64,000 nt of DNA from Terrisporobacter sp. (GTDB lineage Bacteria; Bacillota_A; Clostridia; Peptostreptococcales; Peptostreptococcaceae): contig JARKUZ010000088.1 of NCBI GenBank assembly GCA_029851945.1, positions 9,984 through 73,983 on the forward strand, written 5' to 3'. This document shows positions 49,948 through 58,862 of the stretch, piece by piece. The stretch's first letter is position 1, and every line of letters begins with the position of its first letter. A model generated the notes under the pieces. It worked only from the letters and a program-made list of their open reading frames with translations, was not told where the DNA came from and made no database searches. The position numbers were made by a program, and so were the translations under genes.

Positions 49948-51141
49948 TTATTTATTATTTTGTTCTTTTAAATAAGTTTGATATAAAGGTGAGAATGATC
50001 TAAGTCTTTCTATTACACCTGGTAAGTTTTCTAAAATGTAATCTATATCTTCATCAGTTGTAAAGTCACCTACAGTAAGTCTTAAAGAACCATGTGCCCA
50101 TTCATGAGTTAGTCCTATTGACATTAAAACATGTGATGGATCTAGAGAACCAGATGTACAAGCTGAACCACTTGATGCAGCTATTCCTAATTGATCTAGT
50201 AATAATAGTATTCCTTCACCTTCGATAAATTCAAATGAGAAGTTTGCATTGCCTGGTAATCTATTAGTTCTATGGCCATTTAATCTTGTATGAGGTATTC
50301 TTTCTAATACACCTTCTATTAATTTATTTCTAAGTCTTGTTAATTCTTCTATGTGATTTTGCATATTTTCTTTAGCCATTTCAGCCGCTTTACCGTATCC
50401 AACTATTGCAGGAATATTTTCAGTACCAGCTCTTTTTCTTCTTTCTTGAGCTCCACCATGAATTAGGTTGTGTATTTTTACACCTTTTTTCATGTATAAA
50501 GAACCTATACCTTTTGGTCCATATATTTTGTGTCCAGACATACTCATTAAGTCTACACCTAATTCTTTAACATCAACTGGTATATTTCCAGCAGCTTGAA
50601 CAGCATCTGTATGCATTAATGCACCATGCGCATGAGCTATTTCAGTTATTTCTTTTATTGGTTGTATTGTTCCGATTTCATTATTAGCATACATTATACT
50701 TACTAATATTGTAGTATCTTTTATTTCTCTTTTTAATTGTTCTAAATCTACTATACCATCTGCGTCTACATCTAAATAAGTAACTTCAAATCCATGTACT
50801 TTTTCTAAGTATTCACAAGTATGAAGTATAGCATGATGTTCTATTTTGCTTGTTATTATATGATTTCCTTTATTTTTTCTTGCAAAAGCTGCTCCTTGTA
50901 ATGCCCAGTTATCACTTTCAGTACCACCGTTAGTAAAGAATATTTCATTTGGATCCGCATTTACAAGTGATGCTATTTGTTTTCTAGCTTTGTCTAAAGC
51001 TGTCTTAGTTTCCCTTCCGAATAAGTGAAAACTTGAAGCATTCCCAAAATAATCAGTTAAATATGGCATCATTTCATCTAACACTTCTTTTTTTACTGGA
51101 GTAGTAGCTGAATAATCCATGTATAATCTTCTTTTTTCCAT
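49948..51141 (-). CDS. iscS: Cysteine desulfurase IscS/NifS
   Basis: PLP enzyme that takes sulfur from cysteine for Fe-S clusters and tRNA thiolation. The PLP lysine is K205 in SGHKIYGPKG and the catalytic cysteine is C328 in SACTSGSLDPSHVL. The long form of the active-site loop fits group I (IscS/NifS). The length of 397 residues is typical. It lies 14 bases after iscR and 77 before iscU. Confidence 0.96.
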   Translation of the reverse strand: MEKRRLYMDYSATTPVKKEVLDEMMPYLTDYFGNASSFHLFGRETKTALDKARKQIASLVNADPNEIFFTNGGTESDNWALQGAAFARKNKGNHIITSKIEHHAILHTCEYLEKVHGFEVTYLDVDADGIVDLEQLKREIKDTTILVSIMYANNEIGTIQPIKEITEIAHAHGALMHTDAVQAAGNIPVDVKELGVDLMSMSGHKIYGPKGIGSLYMKKGVKIHNLIHGGAQERRKRAGTENIPAIVGYGKAAEMAKENMQNHIEELTRLRNKLIEGVLERIPHTRLNGHRTNRLPGNANFSFEFIEGEGILLLLDQLGIAASSGSACTSGSLDPSHVLMSIGLTHEWAHGSLRLTVGDFTTDEDIDYILENLPGVIERLRSFSPLYQTYLKEQNNK

Positions 51142-51155
51142 AGTATAGTCATCTC

Positions 51156-51626
51156 CTATTTTTTATTATTCATTAAGTTTGTTATATCAAACTCTTTAAT
51201 TTTTATGTCATTATTTCTCTTCATATAATCATCAATCATATCTTGAAGTGTAATTGAGTTTAGTACTTCTTCAATACCTTGTTTTAATTTTTCCCAAACT
51301 ATTTTTGTAGAACAATCATTTGAGTTTTCACAAGAATTTTCATCTATTATACATTGAGACAAAGCCACCGGACCTTCTAATATATTAAGTACATCTCCCA
51401 CTGTTATTTTCTTGGGATCCTCATTCAAAAGATATCCACCCTGAGCTCCTCTTACACTTTTTATTAATTGTGATTTCTTTAGAGTCGAAAATATTTGTTC
51501 TAAATATTGCTCTGGTATTTTTTGCTTACTGGCAATTATATTTAAAGGGATAGGCCCTTCATCTGCATGTAGAGATAATTCAAATATTGCCTTAAGCCCG
51601 TATTTACCTTTAGTTGATAATTTCAT
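51156..51626 (-). CDS. iscR: Rrf2 family Fe-S regulator, IscR-like
   Basis: Winged-helix repressor with the Rrf2 signature: STKGKYGLKAIFELS, IPEQYLEQIFSTLKK and SVRGAQGGYLL. Three cluster-binding cysteines are C92, C99 and C105, the IscR pattern. I use ATG 51626 (156 aa), after an AGAGGGTGA ribosome site; a GTG at 51635 lies within it. It is the first gene of the isc operon and probably represses its own promoter via the palindrome at 51662-51710. Confidence 0.92.
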   Translation of the reverse strand: MKLSTKGKYGLKAIFELSLHADEGPIPLNIIASKQKIPEQYLEQIFSTLKKSQLIKSVRGAQGGYLLNEDPKKITVGDVLNILEGPVALSQCIIDENSCENSNDCSTKIVWEKLKQGIEEVLNSITLQDMIDDYMKRNNDIKIKEFDITNLMNNKK

Positions 51627-51661
51627 TTTTATCACCCTCTATGTCAAATACAATTCCTACT

Positions 51662-51710
51662 AAAATAGTATGAATTTCTTTGACTATATTGTATTATTTC
51701 ATACTATTTT
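51662..51710. promoter_or_regulatory. Perfect 13-bp inverted repeat around the isc promoter
   Basis: AAAATAGTATGAA (51662-51674) is repeated as its reverse complement at 51698-51710, with 23 bases between. The inner arm occupies the spacer next to the -35 element, the -10 lies in the loop, and the other arm lies beyond the start point. This is a good operator candidate for IscR. Confidence 0.65.
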
Positions 51711-51716
51711 TGTCAA
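51688..51716 (-). promoter_or_regulatory. Promoter of iscR-iscS-iscU
   Basis: TTGACA and TACAAT are separated by exactly 17 bases, reading toward iscR. Confidence 0.85.
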
Positions 51717-51787
51717 GATTATTTCTGACTATTTTTATCAGAATTAAAATTTCATTATCCCAACTTCAATATTATATATACCCAGAA

Positions 51788-51828
51788 AAAAATAAAGATA
51801 ACTCAAAATTTAAATTATCTTTATTTTT
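51788..51828 (-). terminator. Terminator after the GNAT gene
   Basis: AAAAATAAAGATAA and its complement form a 14-bp stem with a 13-base loop. Confidence 0.75.
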
Positions 51829-51840
51829 ACAAGTTTTAAT

Positions 51841-52617
51841 CTAGCAATATTTATATATACTCCAATTTCCTATTTTTTCAAACCCCAACATTCTATAAAT
51901 ATTACTTGCTTTTTCATTATCACAAAACAGACAAGGTACTTTATTTTCTTCTAATAATTCATTGCATATTTTAATAATACATTTAGTAGCAAATTTACGA
52001 TTTCTATATTTAGGATGAGTTCCAACCCCTATTATCATTGCATTATCCCTATTTTCTGAAGTACTTTTAGCCATAGATACAACTTTACCTTCTCTCTCAA
52101 TACAGTATCCTCTTCCAGTTTTCAAACTAGACTTAACGCTATCTACTGTCGTGTTTTCAAATTCATCAATCTCTTCATACAGTTTTACTACTTTGTTTAA
52201 ATTTCCAAATCTAATTTTTTTTAGCTTCACTCCGTCTTCTCTATAAGAAGGCAATAAATTTATATTTACTAATTTAAATATATTTACTTTTCTATATCTA
52301 ACTAAATTTAACTTTGGCTCTAACATTTCTAATACTTCAGATTTTCCGCAAACTTCTTCACATCCACTATCATTTATAAATTGAGCAAACTCGTCCACAT
52401 CAAAATCATCATAAGCATAAAAAATTATAAATTCAAAGCATTTTAATAAAATTCCTTTAATTTCTCCTTTATCATCTATACCTCCATAAATACTAAAAAA
52501 GAAACTATCATATCCATACCTTTCTATATCCCCCAATAAAAATATATTAACTTCTTTTTCTTTATTTAAGTATTTGATAACCCTTTTATGATAACTACTA
52601 TTAAGCCTTTGAATCAT
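51841..52617 (-). CDS. GNAT family acetyltransferase, two-part
   Basis: The C-terminal half is a GNAT domain with the acetyl-CoA motif GVGTHPKYRNRKFATKCI and ASNIYRMLGFEKIG. The first 120 residues are a separate, less conserved part that resembles the N-terminal region of two-domain GNAT proteins. I use ATG 52617 (258 aa), since the ATG at 52623 lies one base from the GGGGG ribosome site. The acetyl acceptor is unknown. It has its own terminator. Confidence 0.8.
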   Translation of the reverse strand: MIQRLNSSYHKRVIKYLNKEKEVNIFLLGDIERYGYDSFFFSIYGGIDDKGEIKGILLKCFEFIIFYAYDDFDVDEFAQFINDSGCEEVCGKSEVLEMLEPKLNLVRYRKVNIFKLVNINLLPSYREDGVKLKKIRFGNLNKVVKLYEEIDEFENTTVDSVKSSLKTGRGYCIEREGKVVSMAKSTSENRDNAMIIGVGTHPKYRNRKFATKCIIKICNELLEENKVPCLFCDNEKASNIYRMLGFEKIGNWSIYKYC

Positions 52618-52873
52618 TAACATTCCCCCTGATATTTTTTACCTTAATATAATATATTTAACTTACATCAATGATTAACCTTTTTATAAATCTAAAAAAT
52701 ATATCTCTATATTTAATCATATGTGTATTTAATCCTACTTGCAATTAAAACATTACTTACTATATATGTAGAAAAAGTCAAAAAATTATAAATTTTTATT
52801 GGTAATGTTTTATAAGAATTTAAAAAAATATAAAACAAATAATAAGTTTATAATAATGTAAAGGAGTGTAAAA

Positions 52874-53089
52874 ATGACTAATAAAAAAAGACCTAGCACA
52901 AAAAAAATGAAGGACTACGAAAATGAAAAAATGGAAATAGCTAAGGAATTAGGTACAAATGATCCTTACGATACGATAGTTAATGCAAAAATTGCATCTC
53001 AAGATGAGGCTATAAATAGTAGCAAGACCATGACTAAAAGACATAATTTACACAATTTCGAAAAAACTAAAGGTCGTAAAGATATATAA
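52874..53089 (+). CDS. Small basic protein, function unknown
   Basis: The 71-residue product is hydrophilic and basic, with an N-terminal TNKKRPSTKKMKDYEN, a central NDPYDTIVNAKIASQDEAI and a C-terminal KTKGRKDI. It has no membrane helix or cysteine. The ribosome site AAAGGAGTG and a perfect terminator after it support a real gene. The composition would fit a spore- or nucleic-acid-associated protein, but that is a guess. Confidence 0.7.
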   Translation: MTNKKRPSTKKMKDYENEKMEIAKELGTNDPYDTIVNAKIASQDEAINSSKTMTKRHNLHNFEKTKGRKDI

Positions 53090-53100
53090 ATAATATTATA

Positions 53101-53146
53101 AAAGTCTATTAAAAATAGATACTTTCATCTATTTTTAATAGACTTT
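53101..53146. terminator. Bidirectional terminator
   Basis: Arms of 20 bases, beginning AAAGTCTATT, pair perfectly around a six-base loop. It separates the 71-aa gene and the convergent rarA. Confidence 0.92.
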
Positions 53147-53222
53147 ATTTATTTTTATTATTTACAATTTTAGCATTTTATAGAAATATAATATTTTAAA
53201 ATTATATACTATTATATTATTT

Positions 53223-54503
53223 TTATTTTTCAGGATTATTTTTTATTCTTGTCCAATAATTATCATAAGCCATTTCATTTTTATTATTGCATGGTATATA
53301 ATATTTTTTATGTTTAATGGCATCCGGTAGATATTGTTGATTTACATAGTGATTTACATAATTATGAGGGTATTTATACTCAACACCTCTTCCTAAATTT
53401 TTAGCTCCAGCATAATGTGCATCTTTTAAATGAATAGGAATATCTCCTGTTTCTATATTATCTAAATCATGAAGAGCCATCTCTATTGCATTTATAACTG
53501 AGTCTGATTTAGGACATTGGGCTAAATATATTGTAGCTTGTGCAAGAGGAATTCTCGCTTCCGGAAGTCCCAGTTGTAAAGCTGCAGAAACGCATGCTTC
53601 TGTTATTGTTATTGCTTGAGGAACTGCTAATCCTACATCTTCACTTGCAACACATAGTAACCTTCTAGTTATAGATTGAATATCACCAGCTTTAATTAAT
53701 CTAGCCAAATAATGTATAGATGCATCTGGATCAGAACCTCTAAGTGATTTGTGAAAAGCTGATAATATAGAGTAACCATCATCTCCACCCTTATCATAAC
53801 TTAACATTTTTACACTAGAACAATCTATAATACTATCTAAAGATACATTTACTGAATTAGTTGCAATATCCACTCCCATATTAAAAGCTAATTCTAATTT
53901 ATTTAATGCACTTCTCATATCGCCGTTACAAGCATCTGCAATATATTCTAGTGCCTTATCTTCTATATTTATAGAGTCATATGTATAAAAATCTGTTATT
54001 TTATCTACTGCTCTATTAAGTCCCTTAATTACATCTGCTTTATCTATAGATTTAAATTCAAATATACTACTTCTACTTAAAATAGCTTTATAAACAACAA
54101 AATATGGATTATCAGCAGTACTGGCTATTAGTGTTACAGATCCATCTTCAATTACTTCCAGTAATGATTGTTGCTGCTTACGATTTAAAGCTTGAATTTC
54201 ATCTAACATAAGTATTATCCCATTATATGAAAATAAGTCTTGTTTATTAGAATCTATTACCTCTTTTATTTCCTTTACTCCACAATTAACAGCATTAAGC
54301 TTAACATACTTTTTATTTGTTATATTAGCTATAATATTAGCAAGAGTTGTCTTTCCTGTTCCTGGAGGTCCATATAATATCATATTAGGTATATTGTTAT
54401 TTTCTAATATTTTATTAATAATTTTCCCTTTTCCAATTATATGAGATTGTCCTACCATATCATCTATATCTTTTGGTCGTAATCTATCTGCTAAAGGTTT
54501 CAT
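53223..54503 (-). CDS. rarA: AAA+ replication-associated recombination protein RarA
   Basis: Clamp-loader-like ATPase (MgsA/Mgs1/WRNIP1 family) that acts at stalled replication forks. Walker A is GPPGTGKTTLAN, Walker B LMLDEIQAL, with sensor motif ASTADNPYF. The C-terminal MgsA tetramerisation domain (ALQLGLPEARIPLAQATIYLA, HLKDAHYAGAKNLG) is complete. I use ATG 54503 (426 aa) after CAAAGGAGGATATA; an upstream ATG at 54527 precedes that site. Confidence 0.93.
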   Translation of the reverse strand: MKPLADRLRPKDIDDMVGQSHIIGKGKIINKILENNNIPNMILYGPPGTGKTTLANIIANITNKKYVKLNAVNCGVKEIKEVIDSNKQDLFSYNGIILMLDEIQALNRKQQQSLLEVIEDGSVTLIASTADNPYFVVYKAILSRSSIFEFKSIDKADVIKGLNRAVDKITDFYTYDSINIEDKALEYIADACNGDMRSALNKLELAFNMGVDIATNSVNVSLDSIIDCSSVKMLSYDKGGDDGYSILSAFHKSLRGSDPDASIHYLARLIKAGDIQSITRRLLCVASEDVGLAVPQAITITEACVSAALQLGLPEARIPLAQATIYLAQCPKSDSVINAIEMALHDLDNIETGDIPIHLKDAHYAGAKNLGRGVEYKYPHNYVNHYVNQQYLPDAIKHKKYYIPCNNKNEMAYDNYWTRIKNNPEK

Positions 54504-54677
54504 ATTATATCCTCCTTTGCTTTTCATGTATATTAGGTATATTATATTTATTATATTATAATATAATCATGATATTTGTATAAATAAATTCTATTTTCTC
54601 ATATACACATTCTGCTTGTAAGTTAGTTTTTAAGATTTATTAATAAATTATTTTGGTTATAAATCCCAAATATATTA

Positions 54678-54703
54678 AAAAGGTATCTAAATAAGATACC
54701 TTT
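54678..54703 (-). terminator. Terminator after codY
   Basis: AAAGGTATCT and its complement form a 10-bp stem with a six-base loop, just past the codY stop, with five T following on the minus strand. Confidence 0.88.
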
Positions 54704-54709
54704 AATTTA

Positions 54710-55495
54710 TTAGTAATTACTTCTTACTTTATTTAATTCTGGAATAAGCTTATCGTTTAGAATCTTTATATGAGTTCCCTTCATACCAAGAGATCTAGAT
54801 TCTATAACACCTGCACTTTCAAACTTTCTAAGTGCATTTACTATCACTGATCTAGTTATACCAACTCTATCAGCTATCCTGCTTGCAACAAGTAAACCTT
54901 CATTTCCTTCTAATTCTTTGAAAATATGTTCTACAGCTTCAAGCTCAGAATAAGATAAAGTTCCTATTGCCATCTGAACAACTGCTGTTTTTCTCATTTC
55001 GACTTCCATTTCTTCGCTTAATGCTCTAAGTACTTCCATACCAATAACAGTAGCACTATATTCAGAAATAACTAAGTCATCATCTGTAAATATATCATTA
55101 TATCTAGATAAAACTAACGTTCCTAGTCTTTGTCCACTACCTAATATAGGTACAATAGTAGTGTATTTTTCTAATCTCTCTTGTTCATAAGGGAATACTT
55201 CTAATACCTTTTCTCCAGTTAAATTTTCCAAAGTTTCACTTATCTTTAAAACACTATCTGTGTATACTTTTGGGAAAATTTGTAGCTTAGTTTCTTCATC
55301 TTCAATAACAGAGCTATCTTGCACATCTGTTAAATATAAACCAATTACTTTTCCTTTTGCACTTATTACATATATATTAGCTCCTAATACTTGCCCTAAA
55401 GTCTCAGCTAGTAGATCAAAAGATACACTACTCCCTCCGCTTGTTTGAAGAGTTTTATTAATTCTTCTTGTCTTTTGTAATACTTCACTTGCCAT
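54710..55495 (-). CDS. codY: Global regulator CodY
   Basis: Senses branched-chain amino acids and GTP, and represses starvation and stationary-phase genes. The 261-residue protein has the GAF-type domain at the N-terminus (MASEVLQKTRRINKTLQ, GANIYVISAKGKVIG) and a C-terminal winged helix (ASRIADRVGITRSVIVNALRK, SLGMKGTHIKILN). It stands alone between rarA and topA with its own promoter. A CodY-like box lies upstream. Confidence 0.96.
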   Translation of the reverse strand: MASEVLQKTRRINKTLQTSGGSSVSFDLLAETLGQVLGANIYVISAKGKVIGLYLTDVQDSSVIEDEETKLQIFPKVYTDSVLKISETLENLTGEKVLEVFPYEQERLEKYTTIVPILGSGQRLGTLVLSRYNDIFTDDDLVISEYSATVIGMEVLRALSEEMEVEMRKTAVVQMAIGTLSYSELEAVEHIFKELEGNEGLLVASRIADRVGITRSVIVNALRKFESAGVIESRSLGMKGTHIKILNDKLIPELNKVRSNY

Positions 55496-55584
55496 ATAAT
55501 CATCTCCTTAACAAAGTTTAAGGTTTTCAAGAATTTTACAATATTCTCTATTTTCTTATTCAAATACTTTATTTTACCTATTTT

Positions 55585-55613
55585 ATTCTAGCATAAAATT
55601 AAATCATTAACAA
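55585..55613 (-). promoter_or_regulatory. Promoter for codY
   Basis: TTGTTA and TAGAAT have a 17-base spacing and read toward codY, leaving a leader of about 85 bases. Confidence 0.55.
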
Positions 55614-55634
55614 CCAATCGTTTTTATTTTTCTT

Positions 55635-55649
55635 AATTTTCTGTCATTT
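55635..55649. promoter_or_regulatory. Candidate CodY box upstream of codY
   Basis: AAATGACAGAAAATT (minus strand) matches the CodY consensus AATTTTCWGAAAATT at 12 of 15 positions. It lies about 21 bases upstream of the -35 element, between topA and codY. Confidence 0.45.
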
Positions 55650-55657
55650 CCCCAATA

Positions 55658-57733
55658 TTATTCAATTATCTTACCTTCAACCTTGCATTCTTTATTAGAG
55701 CAAATTTCTTTAGTTTCATTTTTTGTATACTTTTCTATCATGTAACTACCACATTCTTTACACAGTTCGCCTGTAGGTTTATACCAACTTATAAAATCAC
55801 ATTCTGGATAATTAGAGCATCCATAAAACGCCTTACCCTTTTTGGACTTTCTGAGTATAATATCTCCTTCTTTACATTTAGGACATTTTACACCTACTTT
55901 ATTTACTAAAGGCTTAGTATTTTTGCACTCAGGATAATTCTTACATGCCATAAACTTCCCAAATCTACCATACTTGATTACCATATTCGATCCGCATAAC
56001 TCACAAATCTCATCTGTTTCTTCATCCATATTTATTTTTTCGATTTTTTCTTTTGCTTCTTCTATAGCTTCTTTTAATGGCTCATATACTTCAGAAACCA
56101 CACTTTTCCATTGAATATTTCCATCTTCAATTTCATCTAATTTATTTTCCATTTGAGCAGTAAAATCCACATCTATGAACTTTTTAAAGTTTATATTTAA
56201 TATATCAGTCACTATCATTCCAAGTTCTGTTGGATGTAGACTTGTACCTTGTTTTTCAACATACCCTCTATTTAATATGGTAGCAATAGTTGGTGCATAA
56301 GTACTAGGTCTACCTATTCCAAGCTCTTCAAGTGTTTTAACTAAACTAGCTTCTGTAAATCTTGCTGGAGGCTGAGTAAAGTGTTGAACTGGCATAAACT
56401 GATTCACTTTTAACTCATCGCCTTCATTTATAGCTGGAAGAATTTTATCTTCTCTTTCAGTGAAGTTATATATTTTTGTATAACCTTCAAACTTCATAAC
56501 AGATCCAGTAGCTCTAAATAATGCATCTCCAATTCTGCAATCAACGTTTAATACATCAAATACAGAGTCTTCCATTTGGCTAGCCACAAATCTTCTCCAA
56601 ATTAAATTATAAAGTTTAAATTGATCTTTGCTCAAAGAGCTTTTAACACTCATTGGTGTCCTAAGAACAGAAGTAGGTCTTATTGCCTCATGAGCATCTT
56701 GCACTTTTTTCTTTTCTTTTCCATCTTTTTTATCATTATATTCTTTATAGTATTTTTCTCCTAATTCATCTACTATAAATGCTTTCGCTTTCTCTTTAGC
56801 TTCATCAGAAATTCTCTTAGAATCTGTTCTTATATATGAAATTAAACCTACTGTACCTTCACCCTCAATATCTACACCTTCATAAAGTTCTTGAGCTATA
56901 ATCATTGTCTTTTTAGTTGTAAAAGATAATTTATTGGCTGCATCTTGCTGAAGTACACTTGTTGTATATAGTTTTGGAGCAGACTTTCTTCGTGTTTTTG
57001 ATTCGATTTTTTCTACTATAAGATTTTCATTCTCAATATTATTTAAGATATTATTAACGTCCTCTTCATTATTTAAATCTATTTTTTCATTATTAAATGA
57101 AATAAATTTAAATAAAATTATTTCTCCATTTTCTGTTTTTCCTTCAATATCTAGTGTCCAATATTCTTTAGGAATAAAATCATTGATTTCTCTTTCTTTT
57201 TCACAAATTAGTTTTGTCGTAACAGATTGTACTCTACCTGCACTAAGTCCTTTTCTAACTTTCAGCCAAAGTATTGGACTTATTTGATATCCAAGTAATC
57301 TATCTAAAACCCTTCTTGCCTGTTGAGCATCTACTAATTTTAAATCTAAACTTCTCGGATTTTTAATCGCCTTTTTTATTGCATCTTTTGTTATTTCATT
57401 AAATTCTATTCTGCATTCATCATCTTCATCAATTCCAAGGATATATGCTAAATGCCAAGATATAGCTTCACCTTCCCTATCAGGGTCAGTAGCTAGATAT
57501 ACTCTTTTAGATTTTTTGGCTTCTTTTTTTAGTTCTTTTATCAAATCACCCTTGCCTCTGATATTTATATATCTAGGTTCAAAATTATTCTCTATATCAA
57601 CACCTAAAGTACTTTTAGGTAAATCTCTCACATGACCAACTGAAGCCTTCACTGTATAGTGGCTTTTTCCTAAAAATTTTTCTATTGTTTTAGCTTTTGC
57701 AGGCGATTCCACAATTACCAATGTTTTCGCCAT
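55658..57733 (-). CDS. topA: DNA topoisomerase I
   Basis: Type IA enzyme that relaxes negative supercoils. The TOPRIM domain starts with LVIVESPAKAKTIEKFLG and has the DPDREGEAISWH acidic triad. The catalytic tyrosine is about Y300 in SYIRTDS. Three zinc ribbons of the CxxC type fill the C-terminal 110 residues (CELCGSNM, CPKCKEGD, CKECGSYM). The length of 691 residues is typical. It follows dprA in the comM-dprA-topA order. Confidence 0.96.
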   Translation of the reverse strand: MAKTLVIVESPAKAKTIEKFLGKSHYTVKASVGHVRDLPKSTLGVDIENNFEPRYINIRGKGDLIKELKKEAKKSKRVYLATDPDREGEAISWHLAYILGIDEDDECRIEFNEITKDAIKKAIKNPRSLDLKLVDAQQARRVLDRLLGYQISPILWLKVRKGLSAGRVQSVTTKLICEKEREINDFIPKEYWTLDIEGKTENGEIILFKFISFNNEKIDLNNEEDVNNILNNIENENLIVEKIESKTRRKSAPKLYTTSVLQQDAANKLSFTTKKTMIIAQELYEGVDIEGEGTVGLISYIRTDSKRISDEAKEKAKAFIVDELGEKYYKEYNDKKDGKEKKKVQDAHEAIRPTSVLRTPMSVKSSLSKDQFKLYNLIWRRFVASQMEDSVFDVLNVDCRIGDALFRATGSVMKFEGYTKIYNFTEREDKILPAINEGDELKVNQFMPVQHFTQPPARFTEASLVKTLEELGIGRPSTYAPTIATILNRGYVEKQGTSLHPTELGMIVTDILNINFKKFIDVDFTAQMENKLDEIEDGNIQWKSVVSEVYEPLKEAIEEAKEKIEKINMDEETDEICELCGSNMVIKYGRFGKFMACKNYPECKNTKPLVNKVGVKCPKCKEGDIILRKSKKGKAFYGCSNYPECDFISWYKPTGELCKECGSYMIEKYTKNETKEICSNKECKVEGKIIE

Positions 57734-57755
57734 TATTACACCCCCACCCTTTATT

Positions 57756-58853
57756 TTAGTTTATACTGTATGTTTTATTGTTCATTTCAACAACTAGGTC
57801 TCTTAGTAATAAATCATTTATTATTGTATTTACAATTTTTATCTCAATACCAGTATTATCACAAATTTCATCAATTTGCAAGACACCCTGTTTTTTAATT
57901 GCTTCTATTATCTTTAATTCTTCATTACTTAAACCGCTAATATCATATTCTATACTATTTTTATAATAATTAAAACTATTATTATCATATTCATTTAAAA
58001 TATCATCAATATTTTCTATTAATTTTGCACCTTCTTTTATTATCTTATGACAACCTTTGCTCATATCTGAGTTAATATTTCCAGGTACTGCGAATACATT
58101 TCGCCCTTGATCGAGCCCAAAATCTGCCGTAATTAATGCGCCACTTTTTTGACCAGCTTCAACAACTATGATACCATCACTAAGTCCACTTATAATTCTA
58201 TTTCTACTCGGAAAATTACCTGGCGTTACAATTGTATCAACATTGTATTCAGATACAATAAGTCCACCCTTTGATAAAATTTCATCTGCTAATGGTCTAT
58301 TACATTTAGGCAGTACATTATCTACAGAAGAACCTAGTACACCGATAGTTTTGCCTCCACTCATCATACATCCTAAGTGGCAATAAGAATCTATACCTAT
58401 TGCTAATCCACTGATTATATTAATTCCTCTTTGTCCAAGTTCTCTACTTATTTTTTGAGCACAGTTAATTCCATATGGTGTTGGTTTTCTTGAACCAACC
58501 ATAGCAATATTTAAATGATTATTTATTATTGATAGATCTCCTTTAAAAAATAATAATAAAGGAGGATTATAGATATTTCTCAATTTTTCTGGATATTCTT
58601 CATCTTCTATACAAATATAGTTTATGGAATTTTTATATATCTTTTCCTTAATTTCATTTAAATAGAAATGACTTTTATATTTTACTATATTTTCTTTCAT
58701 ATTTAAATTTATATTTTTTAAATTATATATTTCTTTTTCACTCAAGTCCATAAATTTATCAATATTTCCTACTTCTTCTATTATTTTGCCAATTGTTTTT
58801 GTAGTTATTCCACTAATTGACTTAAGTAACAAATATGCATCTCTTTTATCCAT
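57756..58853 (-). CDS. dprA: DNA processing protein DprA/Smf
   Basis: Loads RecA onto incoming single-stranded DNA in transformation. The Rossmann core has AMVGSRKPTPYG, SGLAIGIDSYCH and FAVPGNI, and a C-terminal winged helix follows. The length of 365 residues is normal. In spore-forming Clostridia it is conserved even where competence is not known. It is in a tight run with comM and topA. Confidence 0.93.
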   Translation of the reverse strand: MDKRDAYLLLKSISGITTKTIGKIIEEVGNIDKFMDLSEKEIYNLKNINLNMKENIVKYKSHFYLNEIKEKIYKNSINYICIEDEEYPEKLRNIYNPPLLLFFKGDLSIINNHLNIAMVGSRKPTPYGINCAQKISRELGQRGINIISGLAIGIDSYCHLGCMMSGGKTIGVLGSSVDNVLPKCNRPLADEILSKGGLIVSEYNVDTIVTPGNFPSRNRIISGLSDGIIVVEAGQKSGALITADFGLDQGRNVFAVPGNINSDMSKGCHKIIKEGAKLIENIDDILNEYDNNSFNYYKNSIEYDISGLSNEELKIIEAIKKQGVLQIDEICDNTGIEIKIVNTIINDLLLRDLVVEMNNKTYSIN

Positions 58854-58862
58854 AATTAACTC

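Noticed and set aside
55520..55545. Second CodY-like site close to the codY start
   Set aside because: The palindrome centre is one base too long (TTC-TT-GAA), so the match is weak.
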